Part shown: piece by piece, positions 25,508 through 33,479 of the stretch | Layout of the letters: every line of letters starts with the position of its first letter | Numbering within the stretch: the first letter of the stretch is position 1 | Assembly (NCBI GenBank): GCA_964487745.1 | Contig: CAZASG010000028.1 | Location: forward strand, 1 to 47,928 | DNA from: Desulfolinea sp964487745 | GTDB lineage: Bacteria; Chloroflexota; Anaerolineae; Anaerolineales; Villigracilaceae | Length of the DNA: 47,928 bases | Reading direction: 5' to 3' | Translations under genes and position numbers: made by a program | Notes under the pieces: generated by a model | The model's database searches: none | What the model saw: only the letters and a program-made list of their open reading frames with translations | What the model was told of the DNA's origin: nothing

Positions 25508-27118
25508 ATGAAAAAAGCACTCACCCTTCTCCCTCTTCTCGCCATCCTGCTCACATCCTGTGGGCAGGCGCCGCCGCTTTGGGGAGCCTATCAAACTCCC
25601 ACGCCGCGAAGTTTTGCATCCGTAAACCCGATACCACCCGCTATTTCGACAGCGACCAGCCTGCCAACGGAAATCGTTATTCCCACACCCATCCCTCCGC
25701 AAGCAACAGTCACACCGCGCGTGCTGGCTGCCACATCCACCCCCACAGAGATCGCAGATAACCCCGATGGCACCAAAGAACCGACCACACTCTATTATTC
25801 GCAATCGGGTGATACCCTTGATGTGATTGCCATTCATTTCGGCGTGGGCGTGGACGAGATTAGCTCTAGCGATACCCTACCCGAGTCGGGCACACTGCTT
25901 GACCCTGGCACACTGCTCGTCATCCCTGAAAGACTCGCAGAGACCACACCCAACGAGCAGATATTCCCCGACAGCGAGATCGTCTACTCAGCCACCAGCA
26001 TAGATTTTGACACTTTCGCTTTTGTTAAGGCTGGCAATGGTCACCTGAACGATTATCGAGAGTATCTCGGTTCAACCGGCTGGACAACTGGCGCAGAAGG
26101 CGTTCAGCGCCATGCCATCGAAAATGCACTCAGTCCGCGCTTGCTTTTGGCTTTGGTCGAATACGAATCCGGCTGGCTTTTTGGCGAACCCAGCAACCTT
26201 TCTCAAACCGATTATCCCCTCGGCTATATCGACACGCGCCGCAAAGGTATGTTCCGCCAGATGATGATCGCCGTTAGTGATCTGGCGGTCGGCTACTATG
26301 GCTGGCGCGACGGAACGTTGACCGAATTAACCTTTCCCGACGGGACAACAATGCGCATCGCCCCCGACCTGAATGCCGGTTCCGTTGCGATACAATATTA
26401 TTTCTCCCTAAAAATGAACCCCGACCGCTGGGCACAAACCATTGACCCGAACGTTGGCTTCCCTGCATTTTTCACCGAAACCTTCGGCGATCCTTGGGCA
26501 CGTGCGCAGGCGGTCGAGCCCCTCTTTCCCGATGGGTTAAAACAACCCGACCTGATCTTACCTTTTGAACCCAAACGGATTTGGGCATATACGGGTGGTC
26601 CCCACTCTGCCTGGGAGCATGAAGGCGCCCAGGCCGCCATCGACTTTGCCCCCTCCGGCGATTACAGCGGGTGTGCGGAAACCGATAAATGGGTCGTCGC
26701 TTCTGCCTCCGGTTTGGTCATCCGCTCCGGGAACGGTGTAGTTATCCTCGACCTGGACGGTGATGGTCACGAAGAGACCGGCTGGAATTTACTTTACCTG
26801 CATATCGCGACTGAAGGGCGTGTGTCCCTCAATACCTGGGTCGAGGTCGGCGAGCGGATCGGACAGCCCTCCTGCGAAGGCGGCGTCTCGACCGGCACAC
26901 ACCTCCACTATGTACGCAAATACAACGGCGAGTGGATTCTCGCCGATGGTCCCATCCCCTTCAATCTCGACGGCTGGATCGCCCACGCAGGCGACAAACC
27001 TTACGCGGGGACCCTGACACGTGGCGATGAGATTATCACCGCCAGCCAGGTCGGCGAACTTTGGTCTGTCATCTTCCGTGAAAGCCCCGAAGAAGAAACC
27101 GAAAAAGAAGAAGAATAG
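25508..27118 (+). CDS. LysM/M23-type lipoprotein, paralog 2 of 3
   Basis: A 536-residue lipoprotein (signal MKKALTLLPLLAILL, lipobox LTSC). After a Thr/Pro-rich tether, a LysM motif is seen at about 95-140 (YYSQSGDTLDVIAIHFGV), predicted to bind glycan strands. The shared middle domain carries SPRLLLALVEYESGW with glutamate 218 and GYYGWRDGTLTEL. The C-terminal M23 domain has YTGGPHSAW, AIDFAP and THLHYVRKYNGEW. The reading frame stays open far upstream, but the ATG at 25508 is right because it gives the signal peptide and follows the repeat element. The acidic Glu/Lys tail at the very end is unusual. Confidence 0.82.
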   Translation: MKKALTLLPLLAILLTSCGQAPPLWGAYQTPTPRSFASVNPIPPAISTATSLPTEIVIPTPIPPQATVTPRVLAATSTPTEIADNPDGTKEPTTLYYSQSGDTLDVIAIHFGVGVDEISSSDTLPESGTLLDPGTLLVIPERLAETTPNEQIFPDSEIVYSATSIDFDTFAFVKAGNGHLNDYREYLGSTGWTTGAEGVQRHAIENALSPRLLLALVEYESGWLFGEPSNLSQTDYPLGYIDTRRKGMFRQMMIAVSDLAVGYYGWRDGTLTELTFPDGTTMRIAPDLNAGSVAIQYYFSLKMNPDRWAQTIDPNVGFPAFFTETFGDPWARAQAVEPLFPDGLKQPDLILPFEPKRIWAYTGGPHSAWEHEGAQAAIDFAPSGDYSGCAETDKWVVASASGLVIRSGNGVVILDLDGDGHEETGWNLLYLHIATEGRVSLNTWVEVGERIGQPSCEGGVSTGTHLHYVRKYNGEWILADGPIPFNLDGWIAHAGDKPYAGTLTRGDEIITASQVGELWSVIFRESPEEETEKEEE

Positions 27119-27128
27119 TTTTTAGCAA

Positions 27129-28625
27129 ATGCTGAAATTCAACCCCAGATCGCGTATGACAAAAACTGTTATGCGCTTTACCTACTGCGCTACAATCCTT
27201 GCCCTTTTCATCGCAAGTTGTGCTCCGCCCGCTGATGTGGCGGATGTTTCCCTATTGGGCACCCCCACCCCCGAAGTCACATCCACGCCTTATACATCCC
27301 GCCCCAAATACAAACCCGGCGAGCTGGTCGAGTATATTGTTCAACCGGGCGATACCGTCCCCGGGCTGGTGGGACGTTTCAACACCAGCGAAGCGGAGAT
27401 CATGGCAGCCAACCCCATCATCCCACAGGATGTCAGCACCCTGCCCATCGGAATGCCTATGCAAATTCCCATCTACTACCTGCCGCTTTGGGGCAGTCAA
27501 TTCCAGATCATGCCCGATGCCACCTTCATCAACGGACCGGCTGCCGTAAGCTTTGATACCCAAAGTTTTGTAGATGCCTATCCCGGCTGGCTGAAAGATT
27601 ACAAAGCCTATGCTGGCGGCGAAAATCGCAGCGGGGCAGAGATCGTCGATTATGTTGCCATCAACTTTAGCGTCAGTCCGCGCCTCTTGCTGACGCTGCT
27701 CGAATACCAGGCAGGGGCGCTCACCCAACTCGAAGAACCGGAGAGCGATTACACCCTCGGTTATATCGAGCCAAAATCCCACAAGGGCATGTATCTTCAG
27801 CTCATTTGGGCAGCAAACACCCTCAACAACGGCTATTACGGCTGGCGCGATGGAACGCTGATCGAGTTTGACCGCGAAGATGGCAGCCTCGAACGTCCGG
27901 ATCCGTGGCAGAACGCCGCCACGGTCGGCATCCAATATTATTTATCGCGCACCACATCCGGGATCACGTATGAGCGCGGCATTGGTCCCGAGGGGATACT
28001 GGATACCTATTCCCAACTTTTCGGTGATCCCTGGCGAGGCGTAGACGCGCACATCCCCGGCTTGCTACGCCAACCCGAACTTCAGTTACCTTTCCCGCGT
28101 GGGCGCACGTGGACGTATACCGGTGGTCCCCACACGGGTTGGGGGCAAGGTGCGCCTTTTGCCGGAATCGACTTTGCCCCGCCGTCCGAATATAGCGGTT
28201 GTTTTGTTGCTGACCCTCAGCAGTTTTCAACCGCCGTAGCACATGGAGTCATTTCTCGCATAGACCGCGGGCTGGTTGTTCTTGATCTTGATATGGACGG
28301 CGACGAGCGCACCGGCTGGTCTATTCTATATCTACATCTCGCTACACCGGAAAAAGCAAAGCTCGGCGCAATGCTAAAAAAAGGTGACCTGGTAGGGTAT
28401 CCCTCTTGCGAAGGCGGCACATCAACGGGCAGCCATGTCCATATCGCTCGCAAGTACAACGGCGAGTGGATTCCCGCCGATAGCCCCATCCCCTTCGATA
28501 TGGAGGGTTGGATTCCGAAAAACGGCGAAACCGCCTATGAGGGCACCATTGTCCGCAACGGGATCGTGGTCACCGCCAGCTCCGTCTCAAATGCTTATAG
28601 CCAGATCACTGCCAGCGACCAATAA
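27129..28625 (+). CDS. LysM/M23-type lipoprotein, paralog 3 of 3
   Basis: A lipoprotein of up to 498 residues with lipobox IASC. Initiation could be at 27129, 27156 (MTKTVMRF) or 27171; none has a strong ribosome binding site. The LysM module is clear (VEYIVQPGDTVPGLVGRF, with AANPII). The middle domain contains SPRLLLTLLEYQAGA and NNGYYGWRDGTLIEF. The M23 domain has YTGGPHTGW, GIDFAP and SHVHIARKYNGEW. It lies 10 bases after paralog 2 and 29 bases before the antiporter gene, so co-transcription is likely. Compared with its neighbours, the middle domain's ESG-like step is replaced by QAG. Confidence 0.82.
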   Translation: MLKFNPRSRMTKTVMRFTYCATILALFIASCAPPADVADVSLLGTPTPEVTSTPYTSRPKYKPGELVEYIVQPGDTVPGLVGRFNTSEAEIMAANPIIPQDVSTLPIGMPMQIPIYYLPLWGSQFQIMPDATFINGPAAVSFDTQSFVDAYPGWLKDYKAYAGGENRSGAEIVDYVAINFSVSPRLLLTLLEYQAGALTQLEEPESDYTLGYIEPKSHKGMYLQLIWAANTLNNGYYGWRDGTLIEFDREDGSLERPDPWQNAATVGIQYYLSRTTSGITYERGIGPEGILDTYSQLFGDPWRGVDAHIPGLLRQPELQLPFPRGRTWTYTGGPHTGWGQGAPFAGIDFAPPSEYSGCFVADPQQFSTAVAHGVISRIDRGLVVLDLDMDGDERTGWSILYLHLATPEKAKLGAMLKKGDLVGYPSCEGGTSTGSHVHIARKYNGEWIPADSPIPFDMEGWIPKNGETAYEGTIVRNGIVVTASSVSNAYSQITASDQ

Positions 28626-28654
28626 ACTCTACAGATCAAGGTAAATTACTCTTC

Positions 28655-30580
28655 ATGGAAAACACTCTCCTTTTATTCGGTTTTGTCGTCAGCTTTCTTG
28701 TTGTTGCATTGGCATCAAAACAGATCGGCGCTTTTTTCGCGCGCTATAACCTGCCCCTGATCAGCGGTTTTCTCTTTGCGGGGGTCATGGTCGGTCCCTT
28801 TGTGCTCAACATGATCCCCAGCGAATCGGTTGGGAAACTACGCTTTATCGACGAAGTCTCGTTGGGCTTTATCGCCTTTGCCGCGGGTAGTGAGCTTTAT
28901 CTCAAAGACTTACGCGGCAGGCTCAAGGGCATTGCTTGGGTCACCATTGGGCAGATATTCTTTACTGTCCTGATCGGCAGCATCAGCATTTATTTCTTAC
29001 TGAACTTCGTCCCCTTTATGGCCGCTCTTCCAAAAACAAGTCGTGCTGCTGCCTCCATCATGGCGGCAGCAATTCTGGTTGCGCGTTCGCCTTCATCTGC
29101 CATCGCCATCATTAATGAATTACGTGCCAAGGGCCCCTTCACACAAACTGTATTGGGCGTCACCGTAATCACTGATGTAGCGGTTATCGTCCTTTTCGCG
29201 ATCAGCTCCGAAGGTGCTGGTGCCATTCTATCCGAACTCCCTATCAATTTGGGTTTTGTTATCCTGCTGATCGGAGAATTGCTTTTCTCCGTTTTCCTTG
29301 GCTTCCTGCTGGGTAAATTTATCACTTTTATTCTCGCCAGAAACTTACGTTCTTCTGTCAAAGCCGTTATCGTCCTTGCTCTGGGCTACTCGGTCTTCGC
29401 CGCATCTGCAATGGTGCGTACATTCAGTCACCAACGCTTACATATAGAATTCCTGCTCGAGCCGCTCCTGATCGCCATGATCGCATCCTTCTACATCACA
29501 AATTGGACAGCTCATCGCAGCCAAATGCGGAATATTCTGGAAGAAGTTAGCCCGGGCATCTACATCGCTTTCTTTACCCTAACCGGTGCTTCCCTGGCAT
29601 TGGATGTACTGATGCAGGTCTGGGGGATCGCTCTTGCCCTTTTCTTGATACGCCTTCTAACAATTTTTATCGGCTCCTTGAGCGGAGGGTTGATCGCGCG
29701 CGAGCCAATGCAACATAACTTCCTAAGTTGGATGGGCTACATCACTCAAGCCGGGGTTGGCTTGGGATTAGCTAAAGAAATGGCAGCTGAATTCCCTACC
29801 TTTGGTGAATCTTTTGCAACCCTGATCATCGCCGTAATTGTTCTCAATCAGGTCGTTGGTCCACCGTTGTTCAAATGGGTTATTCATCGCGTCAACGAAG
29901 CACATCCCCGTGGTGAAACAACCTTCGACGGTGTAAGAGATGCGATGATCTTCGGCATCGACGATCAGGCTTTTGCTGTAGCACGCTTGCTGCATGGGCG
30001 CAATTGGAATATCACATTTGTCTGCACCGATGCGTCTTCCGCCCGCATCGCAGCAGAAGATAAAGAACTCCTCACAGTCATCTCAACAATTGATCTGGAA
30101 AGTCTTGAAAAAATCGGTGCCGCCAAGGCAGACACGGTAGTTGCAATGCTGTCTGATGAAGACAACTATCGTCTATGCGAACTCTTTTACGAAAATTACG
30201 GAACAGATACACTGGTCGTCCGCCTGAACGATCTTGCAAATCGTGAACGTTTCCGAAAACTAGATGCACTCGTGGTTCATCCAGGAACTGCAACTGTGCG
30301 TCTTCTAGACCAATTTGCACGTAAACCCGAGACCTTCTCCCTCATTTTGGATGCGGAATCCAGATTCAAATTACGGGAATATACAGTGCGTGATCCCAAT
30401 ATCCACGGCATCGCGTTGCGTGATTTGCGTCTCCCCACCGACACATTGATCGTGGCCGTCCATCGCAACGACAATGATATTGTTTCTCACGGCTATACCC
30501 GTCTCCGAGTAGGGGATAAGGTAACTGTTATTGGCTCGGAAAAAAGCCTTGAAGAAATACTAATGAAGTTCGAGCTCTAA
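28655..30580 (+). CDS. CPA2-type cation/proton antiporter with RCK (TrkA) domains
   Basis: A 641-residue membrane protein. Residues about 1-410 form a Na+/H+ exchanger domain with 11-13 helices, starting in the KefB/CPA2 manner (NLPLISGFLFAGVMVGPFVL). A cytoplasmic TrkA-N-like domain begins near residue 425 (DAMIFGIDDQAFAVARLL), followed by a TrkA-C domain from about 555. The dinucleotide loop is GIDDQA rather than GxGxxG, so ligand binding may differ. Such proteins exchange K+ or Na+ for protons under nucleotide control. It ends at a perfect bidirectional terminator. Confidence 0.87.
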   Translation: MENTLLLFGFVVSFLVVALASKQIGAFFARYNLPLISGFLFAGVMVGPFVLNMIPSESVGKLRFIDEVSLGFIAFAAGSELYLKDLRGRLKGIAWVTIGQIFFTVLIGSISIYFLLNFVPFMAALPKTSRAAASIMAAAILVARSPSSAIAIINELRAKGPFTQTVLGVTVITDVAVIVLFAISSEGAGAILSELPINLGFVILLIGELLFSVFLGFLLGKFITFILARNLRSSVKAVIVLALGYSVFAASAMVRTFSHQRLHIEFLLEPLLIAMIASFYITNWTAHRSQMRNILEEVSPGIYIAFFTLTGASLALDVLMQVWGIALALFLIRLLTIFIGSLSGGLIAREPMQHNFLSWMGYITQAGVGLGLAKEMAAEFPTFGESFATLIIAVIVLNQVVGPPLFKWVIHRVNEAHPRGETTFDGVRDAMIFGIDDQAFAVARLLHGRNWNITFVCTDASSARIAAEDKELLTVISTIDLESLEKIGAAKADTVVAMLSDEDNYRLCELFYENYGTDTLVVRLNDLANRERFRKLDALVVHPGTATVRLLDQFARKPETFSLILDAESRFKLREYTVRDPNIHGIALRDLRLPTDTLIVAVHRNDNDIVSHGYTRLRVGDKVTVIGSEKSLEEILMKFEL

Positions 30581-30582
30581 AC

Positions 30583-30616
30583 GACAAAGCCCCAAGCAAT
30601 TGCTTGGGGCTTTGTC
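30583..30616. terminator. Bidirectional terminator
   Basis: GACAAAGCCCCAAGCAA and TTGCTTGGGGCTTTGTC form a perfect 17-bp palindrome between the convergent antiporter and OsmC genes. Confidence 0.88.
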
Positions 30617-30633
30617 AACTCAGAACACTTTTA

Positions 30634-31098
30634 TTAGCGCTCGTATTTTCCTGTTGTCACGAGCGTGCGCTCGCCATCTCCCTGATCTTCATAAATTTCA
30701 TAGACCAAGTCGAGGGACATGACCTTGTCCAACATCCCTTGCGCGGGACAATATCGATCGGCAGAAAGCTGAACGGCGCGCAGCACAGCAGCTTCGTCGA
30801 GTGAGTGTCCCGTTACTTCATAGGTGATGACGCCTTCTGTAAAAACACGCGGATGGCTTTCCGCCTGATCGGCGTGAACTTTCACTTCATACGCAGTGAC
30901 ATCCTGGCGTTTTTTACGCAGGATCGAGATTACATCCATCGCTGTGCATCCGGCTAGGCTGATGGCCATCAACTCCATCGGTTTGAAACCGTCATTTTCC
31001 CCACCCACAGCCGGAACCGTTCCGAGTGGCACGGTAAATCCGGATTCGGATGTCCCCTCGAAGGTCATTCCATGATCCCAGGTTACTTTTGCATCCAT
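30634..31098 (-). CDS. OsmC-family peroxide-reducing protein
   Basis: A 154-residue OsmC/Ohr-fold protein. The two redox cysteines are C51 (ISLAGCTAMDV) and C117 (ADRYCPAQG), the arrangement by which the family reduces organic hydroperoxides with thiols or lipoylated proteins. The sequence is of the general OsmC/YhfA type rather than clearly Ohr. It is the last gene of the NifX-like/TlpA-like/OsmC run, 18 bases after the TlpA-like gene, and so part of a thiol-redox neighbourhood. Confidence 0.9.
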   Translation of the reverse strand: MDAKVTWDHGMTFEGTSESGFTVPLGTVPAVGGENDGFKPMELMAISLAGCTAMDVISILRKKRQDVTAYEVKVHADQAESHPRVFTEGVITYEVTGHSLDEAAVLRAVQLSADRYCPAQGMLDKVMSLDLVYEIYEDQGDGERTLVTTGKYER

Positions 31099-31116
31099 CT
31101 TTTTTCTCCTGTCTAA

Positions 31117-31728
31117 TTATCCTTCGCCCTGAATGACCGGGGTGACATGTTTCTCAAGCATTGCCTGGCTGATAGCGCCTGACCATGCCAAACGAACAAC
31201 TCCATCACGATCGATCACAAAAGAGGTTGGTAGGCTGAAGGAATTGAACGCCATCCCGGATTCACTTTCTTCGTCAATCCAGATGGGGTAGGTCAGGTTC
31301 GCAGTCTGCACAAAGGCTTCTACAGTTGCCGCAGGTTCGCCAAAATCGATCCCGATGATAACGAAGCCCTCTGCGGCATGATCTTCATAGTATTGTTGCA
31401 AGACTGGCAGTTCCGCTTTGCAGGGAGGACACCAGGTTGCCCACAAATTGACGAGTACAACCTGTCCCTCATAGTCAGCTAAGGATTCTGTTTCACCAGC
31501 CAGGTTTGTGAGTTTCAATTTTGGAGCATCATATTCTACAGGCATGGGGATAGAAGAGTATTCTTCTGGGCCTGTATTTGCACTTGCATCACTTTTCGGG
31601 AGTGTAAAAAGCGCGGCAACACCGATCAAAATAATGCCAATACCAATAACGATCATGCCAATTGGCGGAATTACTTTTTTCTTCACTTTATTCTTGCTAC
31701 GACGTCGAGAGGAATTGCGTTTTCCCAT
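31117..31728 (-). CDS. Membrane-anchored TlpA/ResA-like thioredoxin
   Basis: A 203-residue protein with a strongly basic N-terminus, one membrane helix (about 21-43), and an outward-facing thioredoxin domain (about 65-203). The active site is WCPPC (C100 and C103) in the context NLWATWCPPCKAELP; the cis-proline segment is SLPTSFVID. TlpA/ResA proteins reduce disulfides outside the membrane, for example in apocytochrome c or cell-wall proteins. It follows the NifX-like gene by 14 bases. No CcdA-type electron donor is in the window. Confidence 0.9.
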   Translation of the reverse strand: MGKRNSSRRRSKNKVKKKVIPPIGMIVIGIGIILIGVAALFTLPKSDASANTGPEEYSSIPMPVEYDAPKLKLTNLAGETESLADYEGQVVLVNLWATWCPPCKAELPVLQQYYEDHAAEGFVIIGIDFGEPAATVEAFVQTANLTYPIWIDEESESGMAFNSFSLPTSFVIDRDGVVRLAWSGAISQAMLEKHVTPVIQGEG

Positions 31729-31742
31729 AAAGCACCTCGTAT

Positions 31743-32132
31743 CTAATGACTATGTACTCGACGCTGGTCACTGACCAGATCGCCGTTCAAATAAGATTCA
31801 ACAGCAGCTTCAATATTGCCGCCAGTCATAATGACTTCAAAGCCAAAGGAAAGCGCGCGTTTATACGCAGGCTCTCCCATACCACCAGCGAAGAGAACAT
31901 CACAATCTTTTATTACATCAAAGAATTTCATACCACCATGCCCTCCATGATGCCCATGATGATCGTGGTTATGATGACCACCATGCTCTTGATGTTCTTT
32001 ATGATGCGGTTTATCAATGACTTCATCTTTAATGATCTTGCCTTCTTCAATTGTAAAGATTCTATATGAAGGTGCGACCCCAAAATGGCTACTGAGTTTA
32101 GTGCCATCTTCTGTAACCGTTGCTATTTTCAT
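31743..32132 (-). CDS. NifX/NifB-type cofactor-binding protein with histidine-rich insert
   Basis: A 129-residue protein of the dinitrogenase iron-molybdenum cofactor family. The family start MKIATVTEDGTKLSSHFG and the central DVLFAGGMGEPAYKRAL are clear. Between these, about residues 42-66, is an insert with 12 histidines in roughly 25 residues, probably a metal-binding site (nickel, zinc or copper are possible). No nitrogenase genes are in the window, so this is likely one of the many non-nif relatives involved in metal or iron-sulfur handling. First gene of a new unit after the terminator at 32163-32189. Confidence 0.88.
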   Translation of the reverse strand: MKIATVTEDGTKLSSHFGVAPSYRIFTIEEGKIIKDEVIDKPHHKEHQEHGGHHNHDHHGHHGGHGGMKFFDVIKDCDVLFAGGMGEPAYKRALSFGFEVIMTGGNIEAAVESYLNGDLVSDQRRVHSH

Positions 32133-32162
32133 ATTTTACTCCTATGATTGCTGCAGAGACAG

Positions 32163-32189
32163 AAAAACCCGAGGCCACGGGGACCTCGG
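32163..32189 (-). terminator. Intrinsic terminator after glutaredoxin gene
   Basis: On the minus strand CCGAGG and CCTCGG pair around a GC-rich 9-base interior, followed by GTTTTT. It closes the sigma/anti-sigma/oxidoreductase/glutaredoxin transcription unit. Confidence 0.7.
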
Positions 32190-32209
32190 ATTCTCTTCTT
32201 CTTGAGTGA

Positions 32210-32461
32210 TTATAGACCAAGCAGACGATCAATCTTTGGTCGATCAAAGCCGATAATAACCTGATTCCCGATTTGAATTTGCGGTACACCCTGTTGTCCG
32301 CTGCGTCGAACCATGTCTCGAGCAGCTGACTGATCTTTAGAGACATCTACATCTCGAAACGGGACTTGTTTCTTGCGAAAATACTGCTTGGCTTTACGGC
32401 AATAGGTGCATGTCGGCGTGGAGAACATGATCACACGCGGGAATTTTTTATTTGCTTCCAC
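32210..32461 (-). CDS. Small glutaredoxin/NrdH-like protein
   Basis: An 83-residue thioredoxin-fold protein with active site CTYC (C18 and C21, context FSTPTCTYCRKAK), a cis-proline loop GVPQIQIGN, and the C-terminal GFDRPKIDRLL. This matches the short glutaredoxins of the NrdH/Grx type that serve as dithiol electron donors. It begins 13 bases after the selenoprotein disulfide oxidoreductase gene and is the last gene before the terminator, so they probably work as a pair. Confidence 0.9.
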   Translation of the reverse strand: MEANKKFPRVIMFSTPTCTYCRKAKQYFRKKQVPFRDVDVSKDQSAARDMVRRSGQQGVPQIQIGNQVIIGFDRPKIDRLLGL

Positions 32462-32474
32462 AGAAACCTCGTAC

Positions 32475-33140
32475 TTATTTTGTCGTGATACGCTTTATCT
32501 CAGCAAGCATATTGCTTTCGGGGACTGCCCCAACGACATTTGCAGCACCATCATTGATGGTAGTCTGCGGCACGCCGCTTACATTATACTTGTTCGATAA
32601 AACCTGAAATTCCATTGCTTCAACCATCTCAGCCTGAACCATTGGGCTTTCCATTGCAAATTGGTGAGCGAGCGTCACGGCTCGTGGGCAATATGGTCAG
32701 GTAGGGGTAACAAAGACTTGCAATAGTACAGGTTCTGTCAATCCTTTTAGAAAATCACGTGTATCCTGGGAAAGACCTGAGTCCCGCCCGGAAACGAGCA
32801 AAATGTCTTGTATCAGCGAAGTAAATTCGTGTCCCGAAGGAATTCCAGCATAACGAACACCATAATCAGAGATGGTATCACCATCTTTGGCGGCTATCAC
32901 GATACCAGGGGCTTTGTCCACATTGAATTTCTCTGCGACATCAGCATCGTCATTGAGATCATAAATATCAATGCTCAACTTATCTGAGATCGCAACAACT
33001 TCTTCGAGAAGTTGCTGGGTATCAGCACAATAATCGCAATTTTCTTTCTCCCCGAAAAACAGGAAGTGGACAGATTCTTTCATCGGAGCAAAAGCGTCTT
33101 CGATCTGTTTTACAACATCTTCATTTAATAATGTTGCCAT
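32475..33140 (-). CDS. Selenocysteine-containing two-domain protein disulfide oxidoreductase (glutaredoxin-like)
   Basis: Read conventionally this is two ORFs (33140-32697, ending TGA, and 32678-32475). They are in one frame, and continuing through the TGA (32699-32697) gives a 221-residue protein, close to the 226 residues of Pyrococcus PDO. Each half is a thioredoxin fold. The N-terminal site is C35-D-Y-C38 (context GEKENCDYCADT). The C-terminal one reads TPT-U148-PYC151-PRAV, exactly where relatives have CPYC. The cis-proline loops DKAPGIVIA and SGVPQTTIN are intact. A SECIS-like hairpin follows the UGA. Such proteins reduce or shuffle disulfides in the cytoplasm. RBS AAAGGAG precedes the ATG. 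It lies 70 bases after the zinc anti-sigma gene. Confidence 0.88.
32669..32699 (-). promoter_or_regulatory. UGA-Sec codon and candidate SECIS hairpin of the disulfide oxidoreductase
   Basis: On the minus strand the UGA is at 32699-32697. Seventeen bases after it the loop CGTGAC begins, closed by the 5-bp stem CGAGC/GCTCG (32684-32669). A guanine in the first two loop positions and this spacing fit the general bacterial SECIS model. The stem is short, so support is moderate on its own. Confidence 0.72.
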
Positions 33141-33210
33141 AAAAAATCTCCTTTTTGATTTTTAGCGTACAAAAACTTAGATGCAAGTGCCACTAAAAAG
33201 TTACATGAAA

Positions 33211-33474
33211 TCAGGATAATTCCTCTTTTTGGATGAAATCATCCAAATTCAGGCGATGAAATAGACGCTCGCGCACATCTGTGGGGATAATGGTTTGTGC
33301 AGCCGTTTCATGATAAAGATATATGGTCTTTTCCAGCGTATCGACGACCACACGACAATCATCGCAATCCGCAATATGACGTTCGATCTCCTGGCAAAGG
33401 GCATCCCCCAAAACGCCATCTACATAATCTGATAACTCCTTGAGAAAGGCACCACAATTTATATCTTTCCTCAT
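33211..33474 (-). CDS. Zinc-finger anti-sigma factor
   Basis: An 87-residue protein with the ZAS motif H33-x3-C37-x2-C40 (ERHIADCDDC) plus cysteines C7 and C27. This is the RsrA/ChrR-type anti-sigma fold in which a zinc site holds the sigma factor, and in RsrA-like members disulfide formation releases it. There is no membrane helix, so it is cytoplasmic. It begins 5 bases after the sigma gene stop, as expected for a cognate pair. Confidence 0.9.
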   Translation of the reverse strand: MRKDINCGAFLKELSDYVDGVLGDALCQEIERHIADCDDCRVVVDTLEKTIYLYHETAAQTIIPTDVRERLFHRLNLDDFIQKEELS

Positions 33475-33479
33475 CAGAT

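Noticed and set aside
32475..32678. A separate 67-residue gene beginning MTLAHQFAMESP
   Set aside because: It starts inside a thioredoxin fold just after the active site and has no ribosome binding site. The upstream ORF ends at the active-site Cys position in the same frame, so they are one Sec-containing gene.
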